Positions 1 through 12,500 of a stretch of DNA of 64,000 nt are shown here, piece by piece. Position 1 is the stretch's first letter. Each line of letters begins with the position of its first letter. Source of the DNA: Bugula neritina (lineage: Eukaryota; Bryozoa; Gymnolaemata; Cheilostomatida; Bugulidae); NCBI GenBank assembly GCA_964035545.1, contig OZ037765.1:12208698-12272697 (forward strand), read 5' to 3'. The notes below the pieces were generated by a model that saw only the letters and a program-made list of their open reading frames with translations, made no database searches and was not told where the DNA came from. The position numbers and the translations under genes are program-made.

Positions 1-709
1 ACAAATTAAGTTTTTTTTTAATTATAGAGTTACATACTGTTCAAACATAATGCTTAAATTTAAAATCAAAATTAAAAACTATCAGCAAGGAAACTAATGT
101 GAGTTGCATTTATCACCCAAAGCCTAATAGATAGATTTTTGACAATCACAAACCGTTATTCTAATCTAATAGTGCTGTTGACTTGAGATTATGTGATAAA
201 AACACCAAAACACCATTAAATATAACAATAAGTGAGAGAGATAAGCATGGTATTAAATCTTACTTGGACAAAATAGGTGGAAGACAATCATCTTCATATA
301 TTTTAGCTACCATGATGTGTTTAGGATATAGGTCCGCGAAACATAACTCCAGGTTAATAGCCTTGACATCAAACGGCTAAAATACATACATAAACCATTC
401 TATGTTTATTTTTGAGGTATCACTACAGACAATAACTAAATTGAGACAAGCATTGATTACTTTACAACAAGCCCAATTTAAAGTGAAAAAATCTAAAGAT
501 TGGCAATGCACATATAAAATACATTACACGATAAATAGCAGGGACCTGATAAAACAAGGTTTATCTACATAAACCAAATCCCAAACATTGAGCACTATTT
601 AAAAGCATGTAAAACCTACATTATCATATATTTCAATAAGATTTTCCATTCCATAAACTGCCTCTTGCTTTTTCAAAAAAAAACTGAAAGTGAAATTTCC
701 TTTTCTTAC
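1..709. other. Probable intron / 3' region of the CCCH gene
   Basis: After the donor at 709 no further exon with family similarity is visible on the minus strand. The short plus-strand frame at 183-380 has no recognisable features. The sequence is AT-rich and otherwise plain. Confidence 0.4.
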
Positions 710-1815
710 CCAATCAGGATCTGAAGATTTAAAAATAAATCGGTATGACTTTTCATCAACATCTACACGTTTTGGAAATCGTTTTTTAAGTTGCGTGATT
801 TCAGTTCTACGCAAAGCTCTCAGTTGGTGATCTGTCAGCTCCGATAACTTTTCTTCCAAAGCATTTTTAGATGAGCTTACTGGTTTATGTACTTGTCTGG
901 CATGAAGGAAGCCACATCTAATAATAATATATATAAGCATGTATATACAATCTAACGGATTAATTTAGTATATATAGACTGAAAGATATTCAGTTATAAC
1001 AACCATGTAAATAATGAATTAAAGTTTTTTATATATTCATATTGTGCTATTTATACAAAAATTAAAAAGATGATTCAATAACAATATAGGTTTACTAGTA
1101 CTACCAGTGCTTGAGTTTATAGTACTTAAACATAATATAAATTTAGAACAATATTTGTTAACTTATGTTATGAAACTTACCTATTACCCCATTTGCAGAA
1201 ACCTGAAGCATAAAATCTGCAGGCTGGTCTACTATCCATCTTTTTATTTACTAGACTAGAACGGTTTCTTTTGTCTGCTTCTGGCAGGTGCGACAATGAA
1301 TTAGAGCTCACAACACTTGAAGGATTGTTAGAGTCAGGCTGAGAACTCTCTTTAGCGATAGCACTACCAGAATTGAACGGTGCCGAACTATTAGAGATTG
1401 GGTTTATATCTGCCATGGAAAGTTCATGGCTAAATCGACAAGCATCTCCCAAGGCACAGCCTCTTTCAGAGAAGAAAAATTTGCAAGCGACCATTTTCTT
1501 ATGCTTAGTTTTCTCTAAATTATCACTACTAGATGAGTCGATTTGAATAGAGGTTTGTGATGTCAACTGTTTAGAACTAGAAGCTAAGTCTGATCTTGGT
1601 GTGACACTGACTGTGACTTTCGGGGTAAGTCTATCACTATGATATTGATTAGGTTTCGAGCTTATAAACTCAGACTCGTTTGCGTCTTTTTCTTGAGTTT
1701 CTTGAAGAGATACAGTTGAACTTGAGCTTCTTATTTCGTGTGTTGCTGTTAAATGGCTTGTCTCTGCAGCTGAAACTAAGTTTCCAACTGTCACTGGCAC
1801 CTGCTGGTCATTCAT
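710..1815 (-). CDS. Two-CCCH zinc finger protein, 5' part of gene (3' end outside window)
   Basis: Exons (minus): 1815-1181 and 917-710; the junction is phase 2 (AG|GTAAGT donor at 1180, TTAG acceptor at 918). The 281 visible residues start at ATG 1815. They comprise a Ser/Thr-rich low-complexity region (about 1-105), CCCH finger 1 (C-x8-C-x5-C-x3-H, starting ACKFFFSERGC), a second Ser-rich linker, and CCCH finger 2 (C-x7-C-x5-C-x3-H), which is only completed by joining the two exons (CKWGNR|CGFLH). After finger 2 comes a charged helical stretch ending YRFIFKSSDPDW, which looks like the start of an RWD-type fold (weak inference). A good donor (TGG|GTAAGA) follows directly, so the gene probably continues left of base 1. 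Reading through it would instead end at a TAA at 599-601. CCCH fingers usually bind RNA; makorin-like or other CCCH families are possible, and I do not recognise the orthologue. Confidence 0.7.
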
Positions 1816-3532
1816 TTTATAGTTGAGTAGTAGTAAAGTTGTTGCAATGAAATTGCACCACCAAAGGAAAGCGTGATGTCTTCGTAATTACTATATAAAA
1901 TTTAGTATCTGTAGAAGAAGATCTCATATTGGAAATTGCCCAAGCCCAAGTTCGAAAATAGCTTTAGAGCCGCAGTACTACGCCAGGGTACCAAAATTAG
2001 TGCTAGCGCTTATAAAAAAGAAGACAACTCATTTGTCAAATCAAGTATAAGAATAAAATTATCATGTTTTACTAACATATATTATATGGTATATATAAAT
2101 ATATGAGCATTGTTATGCATAGGGTAACATATCATTTGTGTTATTCAATACAATAATTTTAGATTCAAAAATAAGAATTATGCATTTTTATTAATATAAA
2201 ATGACATGTGTGGCACAAAGAGTAATAATACTATTTCGCATAACACTACGAAATGTTACCATTAAGTTACATGAGCATTCTGATTTAAATTTCCACATCT
2301 TTTAAATATTCTTAGTATCAATTACTGTAATGTAAATACTATGCATGTTTCAGAAAAAGAAATATTAGCTTATTTTATTGAAAAGATGTTGGCCACTGTT
2401 ATAATATTTATGTCTATCACTAAGGAGGAGATAAACCCCAAAACATATGAAATTCACAATGCTATCCAAATAAATATTCCACAAGGGCTAATGCATATTT
2501 CGCACTTGAATATAAGTAGCAAAAATTAACAGCAATTACTATCCAGCTTCTGTAGCAAAGAACCCTATGTGTTGCCTCATTATTTGAGAAAGATATATAA
2601 TAAAAAGAATTACCTGTCTCAGAATTTATTGCCATTATTGGCACAGAATTTATACTCATATATAATTATAATATCACTTAATTGCATTCATCCCAATGTT
2701 TAGATACTTGTATTTTTTTAATTGTCCATGATTTCACTAAAATACCACCAACAACGGTCACCTTGACAATAGTTACAATATTATTCTGGTATCCAGTATC
2801 CACACCTGTTCATAAAGAATCATTTGGCCAACACAACCATAGAAGTTTGGCTTTTGGAATTTATGGTAATATTTTTAATCTACCAATACTAATTCTACTA
2901 GGATGTACGTAGTATATTACTATTAAAACTGGATGTATAGAACATGTATTTTAGTAGAACACCAACAGTTTCACCATTATGAGTAATACTGTGTAAAACT
3001 AACATGAAGATTCACAAGAACATATTATTATGCATATCTGGTTACTATATTAAAACATTTAAACAGTTTAAAATAATTTAATTACCATCTATATATTTAT
3101 ATACTGTATATATAACTACATGTAAATGATATTCAATAGAAACAACCATAAAATTATAATTTATTTCCAGAAAAATAAGGAACATGGGAATTAGCATGTG
3201 ACCACCAGATAATCAACAATAAAATTTGTTTTTCTTAGAACCACCATTCCGTTGTTTAGTAGGCTAAGCAAGACTAAGGCTCATATAATAAAAACGGAGA
3301 ACACAATCGCGAAGGATTTATGCATTAGTTATTGTTGGTCATTGAACATCTTACACATTGAAGTTAATTAGTGCAAAGAGTCCATACTTAAATCATTACA
3401 CAAACCTGAAAAAAACGTCTCTAAAATGAATTAATTCAAGAACTTGTTTTAAATCTTTGCAAGCTATTCGCACAGTAAAAAGTCAACGGTGCCAAAATAC
3501 TAATCGAACAATTTGTATAGAATGAGAATAAT
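1816..3532. other. Intergenic region between SEC24 3' end and CCCH gene 5' end
   Basis: It should hold the CCCH gene's promoter just right of 1815 and the SEC24 3' UTR just left of 3533. The sequence is AT-rich and no supported coding exon was found. Short frames at 2341-2912 show no domain or codon signal. Confidence 0.5.
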
Positions 3533-6500
3533 TTAGGATTTGTGTTGTTTCTGTATATGTTGTAGGAACTCATAGTAGGACATTGATGACTCGGTCTTAT
3601 CTTCTATCATGTACTGAATGAACACGTGTCGATTCCTACTATCCTCCCTGCAACAATCAGATGTGTCAATTTAAATCCTTAGAAATGATAAAGAATGCAC
3701 AAATGTATCTAAAAAAAGACTTGGTAACAAAAATCGCTTATATTAGCTAAAAAACTGCCAAATCATGATAAACAGTAACTGGTCAGCGTGACAGCCTAGT
3801 TTTTGACACGAATCTACCAACATGCTGTCAGTAAAAGCCCCTGTAACTCAGTAAGCCAGTGAACCAGCTTTTTACAAACCATCAGTTGGCAATAAATCCG
3901 TAAATACTGGGGTGGCATGTCTCATCATAATAAGTTCCAACATACCTGACTATGATAAGCGGGGGAGAGCCTGGCTTCCTATCTGTGAGGTGAGATATGA
4001 ACAGTCTCAGTTTCTCAGACATCTCATTCTCCAGTTCCGGCAGGTCACACTGTATTCAGGAACAAACCAACACTGTATACTTTGTGTGCGACAACAAACC
4101 AACACTGTATACTTTGTGTGCGACAACAAACCAACACTGTATACTTTGTGTGCGACAACAACCACTGCAAAACTGGGCTTTAGCAAACAGAAGTTCAAAT
4201 CAAAAAGTGCTAAGTTAAAACGAAATGATAATAACGACATACCAAACCATCCTCCAACGATGAAAAGTCAGGTCTATTGAAGACTTGGGAGCAAAATGTT
4301 GGGCTAATAGCAGAGCCAACCCATAAGTAAAGATATGTTCCAGTATCCAACAGGAATGCTCCATTCCTATCGATACTACCAGAGTTCAGTGCCAGTCTTG
4401 GAGGTTGTGGTATTACAATATCTTCTTTGAGGATTCCTCCCTAGAAACACAAGGACCAAACTAAGTGCATGCTGTGATGGTAGAAAAAAATAGCCAAAAA
4501 CATCACATTGACATTATTAATCAAACTAAGTCTTATATACAAAAAAGTTTCTATACAAATAACAGAAAGCTATATTAACAACTGAAAGGTATTTCATACT
4601 ACGAAATTAAACTTGCATTTAAAAATCTTATTAAAAAAAACTAAAATTACTAACGTGATGCAGAACTGCTGTGGGACTTACTTCATCGGTAAGAATATGT
4701 ACAGGGTAGAGTTCAGGCACAAGCTGCAGCATTAGTAGACTAAGTGGCAATGCCTTGCAATCATCCATAGCATGTACCCTGTCATCTGTCTTAGTGCTGA
4801 CTCCGAGACGGAGGGATGGGTGTTTGAGCATAGCAGAAACGTATAAAGGTAAAAGTCTGAGGGAATAAGGAGAGGGCACGGCACCCATCCTCTGCTGATT
4901 ACCGAGTGTAGCACCGTAAGCTCCCAAGGCATCCACACAGGCATTGACTAGAGCCTCCCGGGCATCACTAACTGCTGTGTTGATGCTTCGATCCACAGCT
5001 ACAACACAGGCACTGGCCAGTGATCATGTGACCAATCAACTGAAAAATAACTAGTCTAACTTCCTTTTATAAACTACCAAACTGTATAATTATATATAGC
5101 ATTCTGATGTCTGGTTCATGCCATAGTTACTATAATGAATCTAATGACAAGGATTTAAAGTAAGTTATGATTTTGTATCACACAATGCAAGCAGGCAACG
5201 TAACTGAAAAGTTTTTTTTTACTGTGATACCAAAGCAATTGTGACTGGATGACTCATATCTAACATCACTAACGAGTTTTAACAGCATAGACAATACATG
5301 CAGGGATGTAGTGGCAAAAATATTCTAGGCCATACTCTCAGGCCGGGGGGGGGGGGTCCAGGGGGCCGCTCAGACCCCCGGCGGGGCCCGGGGCAGCGCC
5401 CCGGTTGCCGAAGCCCTCAGAGCTTTTCTAATGCAAATTTATGCAATTTAAAGCCATTGTGAATTCTAATTCTTCTGAAAAAATCTGTGTTGAAATGTGC
5501 ACCTCACTATTATTTTCATACCATACCAGCTACATGACGACTGGGCATTGCTGCAAACTATATAAATATTCAGTATTGTCCCATACTTGTTGACTGTAAT
5601 TTTAAATGTAGTCTTACTCAACTGCAGTTAGGTTTGGTCTGACATGCATCAAGTCCAAACCGTACAGAAAAATTGCTGAAGATCTCAAAAAGATGGAAGG
5701 ATAGAGGCAGGTAACAAGTGCTCTCCAAATGCAACCTGATTATTATTTTTATTAATAACTAATAGACTGACATGCACAGAAAAAGAATAATAGATCAGAA
5801 GAGAGGCAGATTGCAAATCAGAAAATGTGTGTTTGTTATTTATAAAGAGCAATTTGAATTGATAACTCATTGGCAAGCAGAAATTGGTTAAAAATCTATA
5901 ATTGGAGTTTATTAGAGTATTAGTCTAAAGTCTAAACCATAAGGAGATACCACCGTACACCTTCTAACACACAATAAAGCACACCCAAGAAGGGTATGTT
6001 AACTTGGTTTTAAAATAAAACCCCTGAACTTTCACTAGACACATCAAGGAAACATACCCCAAATGAAAATATTTGACAGGTTTAATATGTGTTAACCTAG
6101 AAGATGATTAAATATAAAGCCAGATGTGCAATCAAACATAAACGGTTACTTATGGTGGTGTAAAGTTTGCAAAACCTCATTGCAATAATAATTAACATGC
6201 AATAATGCTAGGTTTTTGAGCAAAATGTGGACGCAGTACCTGTAGACCTCAGTGATAAATTTTCGTTAACCTCTCCTACACAACTGGTACTGTTTCTTTA
6301 AGACATTTTGATTTTGTTTCTGGACTTTTAAATTCCATTGCTTATTGACAAAATACAAGTCCACACAAAATAGATAAGGGCAACCTTCTAGCTGTCACTG
6401 CCTAATTGTGCTAGAATAAAAATTTAAAAACCATGTTGTAGATCTTCCTGTTCTTCAGAGCACCTGCTTTTTCGAGTTTTCAATGATTTTTTTGCAAAGT

Positions 6501-9500
6501 TATAGACAAAAAACTACCCATTTTGGCCAATTTTATCTGAAAAGTTTATTTTTCAAAATCTGCCAAATATCTCAGCAGGAAAGTATGGTATTGGAATAGA
6601 ACAAACACTGTTGGAAACCTGAGAAATTTATGCATAGCATTTTTTTGATCCTTTCAATAGCCTTCATAGATTTTCTACAAATTAGTGACTTACACACTGA
6701 AATGAAATATTTTTTCGTTAGCAATCACCAATGCACAGCACTTCGCGCTTCAGTCAACACGTAAAGATGAGAAGACGGAATGTTGATAGTGTAATGTCAG
6801 GCTAAACAATCACAAGTAGGCAACACGCATGCCACCCACATATCATCAACATGACATGAACTTGAACTAGATTGTGAGCGAAATTTATGATATTCTCAGT
6901 GAGGATGCCCTAACTATCCTGTGCACTAATCATCTTTCAAAAATATTATGCCCATACGGGCGTATGGCCTAGAACAGTCTATTTTCTTCTAGGCCATACG
7001 GCGTATGGGACCGTATGGGTACCACTACATCCCTGAATACATGTCTTGGTAAAATAGTGATTGTAGTCCCTGGATTATGACTTCATTCACCCCAACCTGG
7101 TATCCATGGTACCAAATAAGGAAAAACAAATGTTGCAAACTATCGGCGCACTTACAAGCTGTAATGTACATACAAATAAATATAAAATGTTACCAGTATT
7201 GAACTTACCCATCTTAGCCAAAAGACCAATCATAGCCTGCTGATCAACACTATTAATAATGTCGGTGAGAGACGTGGTTACTGGCAGACACAGCGTATGT
7301 ACTCTAATTCTCCTTTCACCTGAGATATGAATATATTTGTATAATACAGTCCAACAAGGCATAGCGAAATAAGCTAGAAGTCAACAGCAAGTAAACCTAC
7401 TGCAAGTATTCAAGTCATAGTGCTCACCTTTACTACTGGTGTACAGCAAAGCTGCTTGGAAGGCAGCATAAGGGCTATCTGTAAGATTGTCTTCAATAGA
7501 TACTTGCATACCAAACCCAGCATCAGGGTTTATGTTGGGCAAAGAAAGCAAATCTGTTGAGCGTACGAAGAAGTTTCCATGAAACGTGTGAATTGCCAGT
7601 CCTAAAATATAAAAACTGGTCATTAACTGACAAGATAGAAAAGGACCAAACAGCTAAACATTCAGCTGCAAAAGAAATTACATTCTGCCATCTTTTAGTA
7701 GTATCAGTTCATGATCTTTATCAAGTGTATGATTGTAGAAACCATCTTTGCAGATCATTTAAAGGCTGATAAACAAAGCTCAACCCTAATTTTAATCTGT
7801 TTAAGTGGCCTCCTTCCTTCTTCAGTAATGTAAGGCAATTGTATAGATAAGATATGCTGGTAGAAATATGTTGAAGTGGTTGGTTTAATTCCAAGGCTTA
7901 TCCCAACTTCTTGTACATTACCATGTTGTTCCCTCACAATTCTCCATTCAAGGATTTTTTTATTCTTTGAAGAGTTTTTATTATGGATGATGTTGAAATG
8001 ACCACTGAAGTATCTTGCATAGAGTATAATTTCTAACTTGTTTAAAGATGTCAACATGACCTCATGTCTTTTTATGCCATCTCAAGTCAGGTGGTGGAAT
8101 CCACGACTGGTCAGTAAGCAAATGGCTGAGGTGAATGTAATCATTCTATACTTAGTCTGTCAACACTATTGAGTCTTGGAATAATTTTGTTAAATTAAAC
8201 CTTTCCAGGGTTTTTAGACCAGAAGTGCCATCAAAACCGGATGATATTTTACAGGAGCACAATGATAATATAAGTAGATGTCTGATTAAAAACGTACCTT
8301 TAGTGCAGCGTACTCTCATTACAGCTTCAAGTCCAATTTTTCTATTCAAATATCTTTTAAGGTCAGCCTCGAACCTCTCCACCTCTGCTGGGTTGTGCAT
8401 ATTGTGGAACCCTGGGTATGCATAGAGACAGCCACCACAATGCCTTGCGGCACCACCTACAAAATGCATTAGATATCCAGCTATACCACCAATATGACAT
8501 AAAACATAAACAGCACAGTAAACTTACACCAACCATTTTAACTAGGCAAGCAGAACAGTTTTATTCAAAGAAATTAAGTAATTGACAACAATTCTAATAA
8601 ATATATTGAAAATTCTATTTTGTAGTACAGTTTCCTAATCTGTAGTCTACCATTATTATCTACAAATGTAGTAAACACACACCTAGACTAGCATGATCTA
8701 TGTACTGGGTGTTAAGTAAGAACATATCGATGGCTATCTGTTGTCCAGCTGCCTCTAAACTCAGCATCTTGTAGAAGTCTGTGGCTGGCTGCAGATTAGC
8801 TGGTTTGGAAGAAGCTCGCTGATTAGGATCCTCTCTGTTCTGCAGTTTACCAGGTCCAGTGTTGGGTATAGATGTCTGCACCACCGTCACTCTGCCTCCG
8901 CTAGCAGACTGCAAACATTAGGAAAATAGTTGCTATTTAGAATATGAGAGATAGTTCTTAATAAACCATCATGTGAACATTACACTTTTTGAGAGATTAT
9001 TGCTTAATAAGACTATATTTTGCATTTTCAAGGTACAATAATAAAGTAGTTATTTTGCGAAAACAAGTAACCCGATTTAAATATAAAAAACAATTTTAAA
9101 ATAATTTAGAAATGTAGCTGATGTTATTTTAAACAAAACTTTCAGGCCAACAGTTGATTTATATATTTTCTACGTAAGAACATAAAATGTATATTTTCTC
9201 AAATACACACGAGCCAAATAAATACTAATAAACCTACATTTTAATGATTTTTACAACTTGCAACAGCTAGATTAAAACTTTGTGAGCAAATGAGAATAAT
9301 GCTGACATGAATGTACCGTTGATCTTGGATATATAGGAATAACTAACTGACCAATAACTTCACAGCTGCTTGTAATGCTGCTCCTAGGGCGCTGCCATCA
9401 TCTTTATAATATTCATCTTGATGAAAGGTGGGTAGCTGCTCTAGTAGTTGATTGATCAATGCTCTTGAGCCCTGTAGGTTAGCTACCAGCCCATCGGGTA

Positions 9501-12500
9501 GTGGCAGGAATACATCTGCCGTTGAAGAACATAATATACCGTATTGCTATCAATGCCACTATATAACTATGTGATGCTTAAGTTAGCAGTCATCAGACTA
9601 CATGTTTGTATACAATGTCACAAACTTAACAGGTATTTCACTGTCTAAAACTGTATGGAACATATGTAATATATGTTTATTAATCTTATACAAAATACAC
9701 TAAACTAATAGTAATTTTTAGCCAGCGTTATATATACTGTTGAGGATATGAACCAATGCTTAGTCTAGCATTACCTCAAACTTTTGATCAACTACTATAT
9801 TTTATCTACCCAATCACTTGAAAGATTACAATATTTATAAAAACTGAGCCAACGCAGAAATTATGTATGGAAAAATTGATGTTTGTGCTATTGTTAGTGT
9901 GCCACAGTTGGGATAACTTGGCGTAGCATATTGAAAACAAATTAATTTTATTAATGTACATTAAGGAGCAAGAATAATACTACAATATGTAATAGACATG
10001 CATACCATCTACATCCGAGACTACGTGCATTTGTGGGGTAGACAACTCTTCTGAAAGATTGTAAAAGTGAACACTGGAATTGTAAGTGATAAATCCAATG
10101 AGAGTTCGGGAATCTCCAGGTATCTTGTCTATTTCTGCTGCTAATACTTCACAAAAGGATTGCAAGTATCCTGTTTGTAGAGCCGTATAACTCACATCCA
10201 GTAAAAATAGGTAGACGCAAGGCTGTGGAGGTCTGAGCTAAAATGTATACAGGTATTTATATTTTAATTAAAAGCAAAATATGTTATTTTACAGCTTATA
10301 AATACCGGGTAGTCACAATACCACAACACGCCATCAATACAATGCATTTCACTCATTAATACATGCTGTGTCTTAGAGAGGAGACAACCCTTACCATATA
10401 TTCAGATGGTGCAATAAATTCTATGGTTGCAGATTTAATTTCTGGTCTGCGTTCAGGAGATCCATATGACTTAGTAACTGGATCAAAATTGAACTCATCC
10501 GGTACTGAAAAAATAAAGACATGTGTGAGTGTGAATTATTTACCATGAAATGCAAATAAATTTATATAAAAATATTTCTACTTACATTCGTTGGCACGGA
10601 AACACAGATTACATCTCCACCGTCTTTGGTCTATGAATGATACAAACGGGTTGATGTATGTCCTACATGCACGGCACCTCACTATTACTGATGACTGAAT
10701 TACTGGCAAATGCTACAATACAACAAGATTCAACACAAGGTGAATTAACGTACCAATTTCAACTAATTACCTTGAATGCAACTAATTAGAAAGGTCCATA
10801 AATGAACAGGAAAATTGAGCAGCCATGAATATAAGTTAACATACAACACAATACAGCAGATGAAAGGATGATATAAGGACAGAATATAGTAGTGTTAGTG
10901 ATTCATGATAAAGGAGGTTGGTGAAGTTAATTTATAAATGCAACATATTTAAAAAATAACAGTGCATATTGAATTAGTTGAAATTTTAATTTTTCCAGCT
11001 TCTTGTCAGTGATGCATCAAGCTAGTAACAAGTATATTATGTAATACACAATGCGGTCTGTGTTTGTAAGATGCAGTATTGTTTTATGTTGATTGAAATC
11101 TGCAGGCCTACAGAACAGATGATGGTACCTACAGAGCAGATAGTGGTACCTACAGAGCAGATAGTGGTACCTACAGAGCAGATAGTGGTACCTACAGAGC
11201 AGATAGTGGTACCTACAGAGTTGGGGAAAGAGATGAGGGCAGGATAAGAGAGATTGCTGAGACCAGAGAGGGAGTCAACAGTTGACGAAGCGGCATTGTC
11301 ATCGTCACTGATATCTTCAGAAGTTTCTAATGTGGATTGGTTACTGCAAGATGCTGCCGAGAAAGGCAGCATATCATCTTCTGTCTGTCAGACATCATAT
11401 GATGTATTAGTGAGGAACATGATGCAACGTGAGAGAGTGGAAGAAGGCATTGAATAAGAGCAAGCGTGTTTAACATGAAGCATTTAGTAATTACAGTTAA
11501 ATCGATATTGCTATTTATTAATATCAACAAGTATGGCAGAGTATCTATTTTCGATGAGAATTATTACAATGTGGCTTCCGGAAAATATTTAAATGTCAAA
11601 CATGGAGATCAAAGTGAGAAAATGCAGGCATTAGATTTGAAGATTATTCATAACTTAGAGATAAAACTAGTGGTAGGTGCTACTAGCTCTTCAATGAGTA
11701 GAATTCATAGAATTTTCTACCAGCATAACCCAATCTCTGTATTAACATCTAACATTACTTGACTGGTATGTAGTTAGCAAAGATTTTTCAGTCAACAGGC
11801 AATAAATGAGACTGGCTTTACATGCATAAATCTACTGTAAAGCCAATGGCAGTGCCTTTCAATATGATGAGCTGGCTGGTTACATAATGTTTTTACAGAA
11901 CCACCAAGTTTTGCAATGCATTCATGCTAGATGGAGTGTTGTTTAAAGAATACTGAGAGCAAAGTATAAATCTTTAACTTCCTTGCAAAACATAATATGA
12001 ACTGTATATGTTTTTTTCAGTGTTAACTGTGAGAATTAATGATACAAGTTGGTTTGGCTAATCATAGTATTGCTTCATGACTTAATCCACTAGCTCAACC
12101 TGTCAGACACACTATAGTGAGTTAGAAAACTATGGCTTCCCCAGAAGTACACTTTGTTAGCTTACAATAGGCATGATTAAAAACTGATAGTAATAAATAT
12201 ATTTGATTGCTCAACACTTACTGATAGGTCCTTGAACGGGTGTATTAAAATACCTAGAGGAAGCCTGGACTTCTGAAGAAGACTATTACTTTGAGGAAGT
12301 GCTGATAGAGTACACCTGAATATACTGCAAAAATATCGTAGAAATTACTAAAGAAATTTTAAATCAAATTCTATGATAATTAGAATATGCAATAATAAAC
12401 AATAAGTCTGCAAAGAAACTTTATTATGCATGTGGTAAGGATAGAAGATCCATGTCTAAAAAAATCAGTTGCTGTGAATGCAGCAAAGTAATTTCAACTA

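Noticed and set aside
4062-4162. CRISPR-like array of 32-bp repeats
   Set aside because: Direct tandem units without spacers, inside an animal intron; a minisatellite.
11037-11372. Repetitive VGTTICS protein
   Set aside because: Frame through a 21-bp minisatellite within a SEC24 intron; no splice sites or homology.
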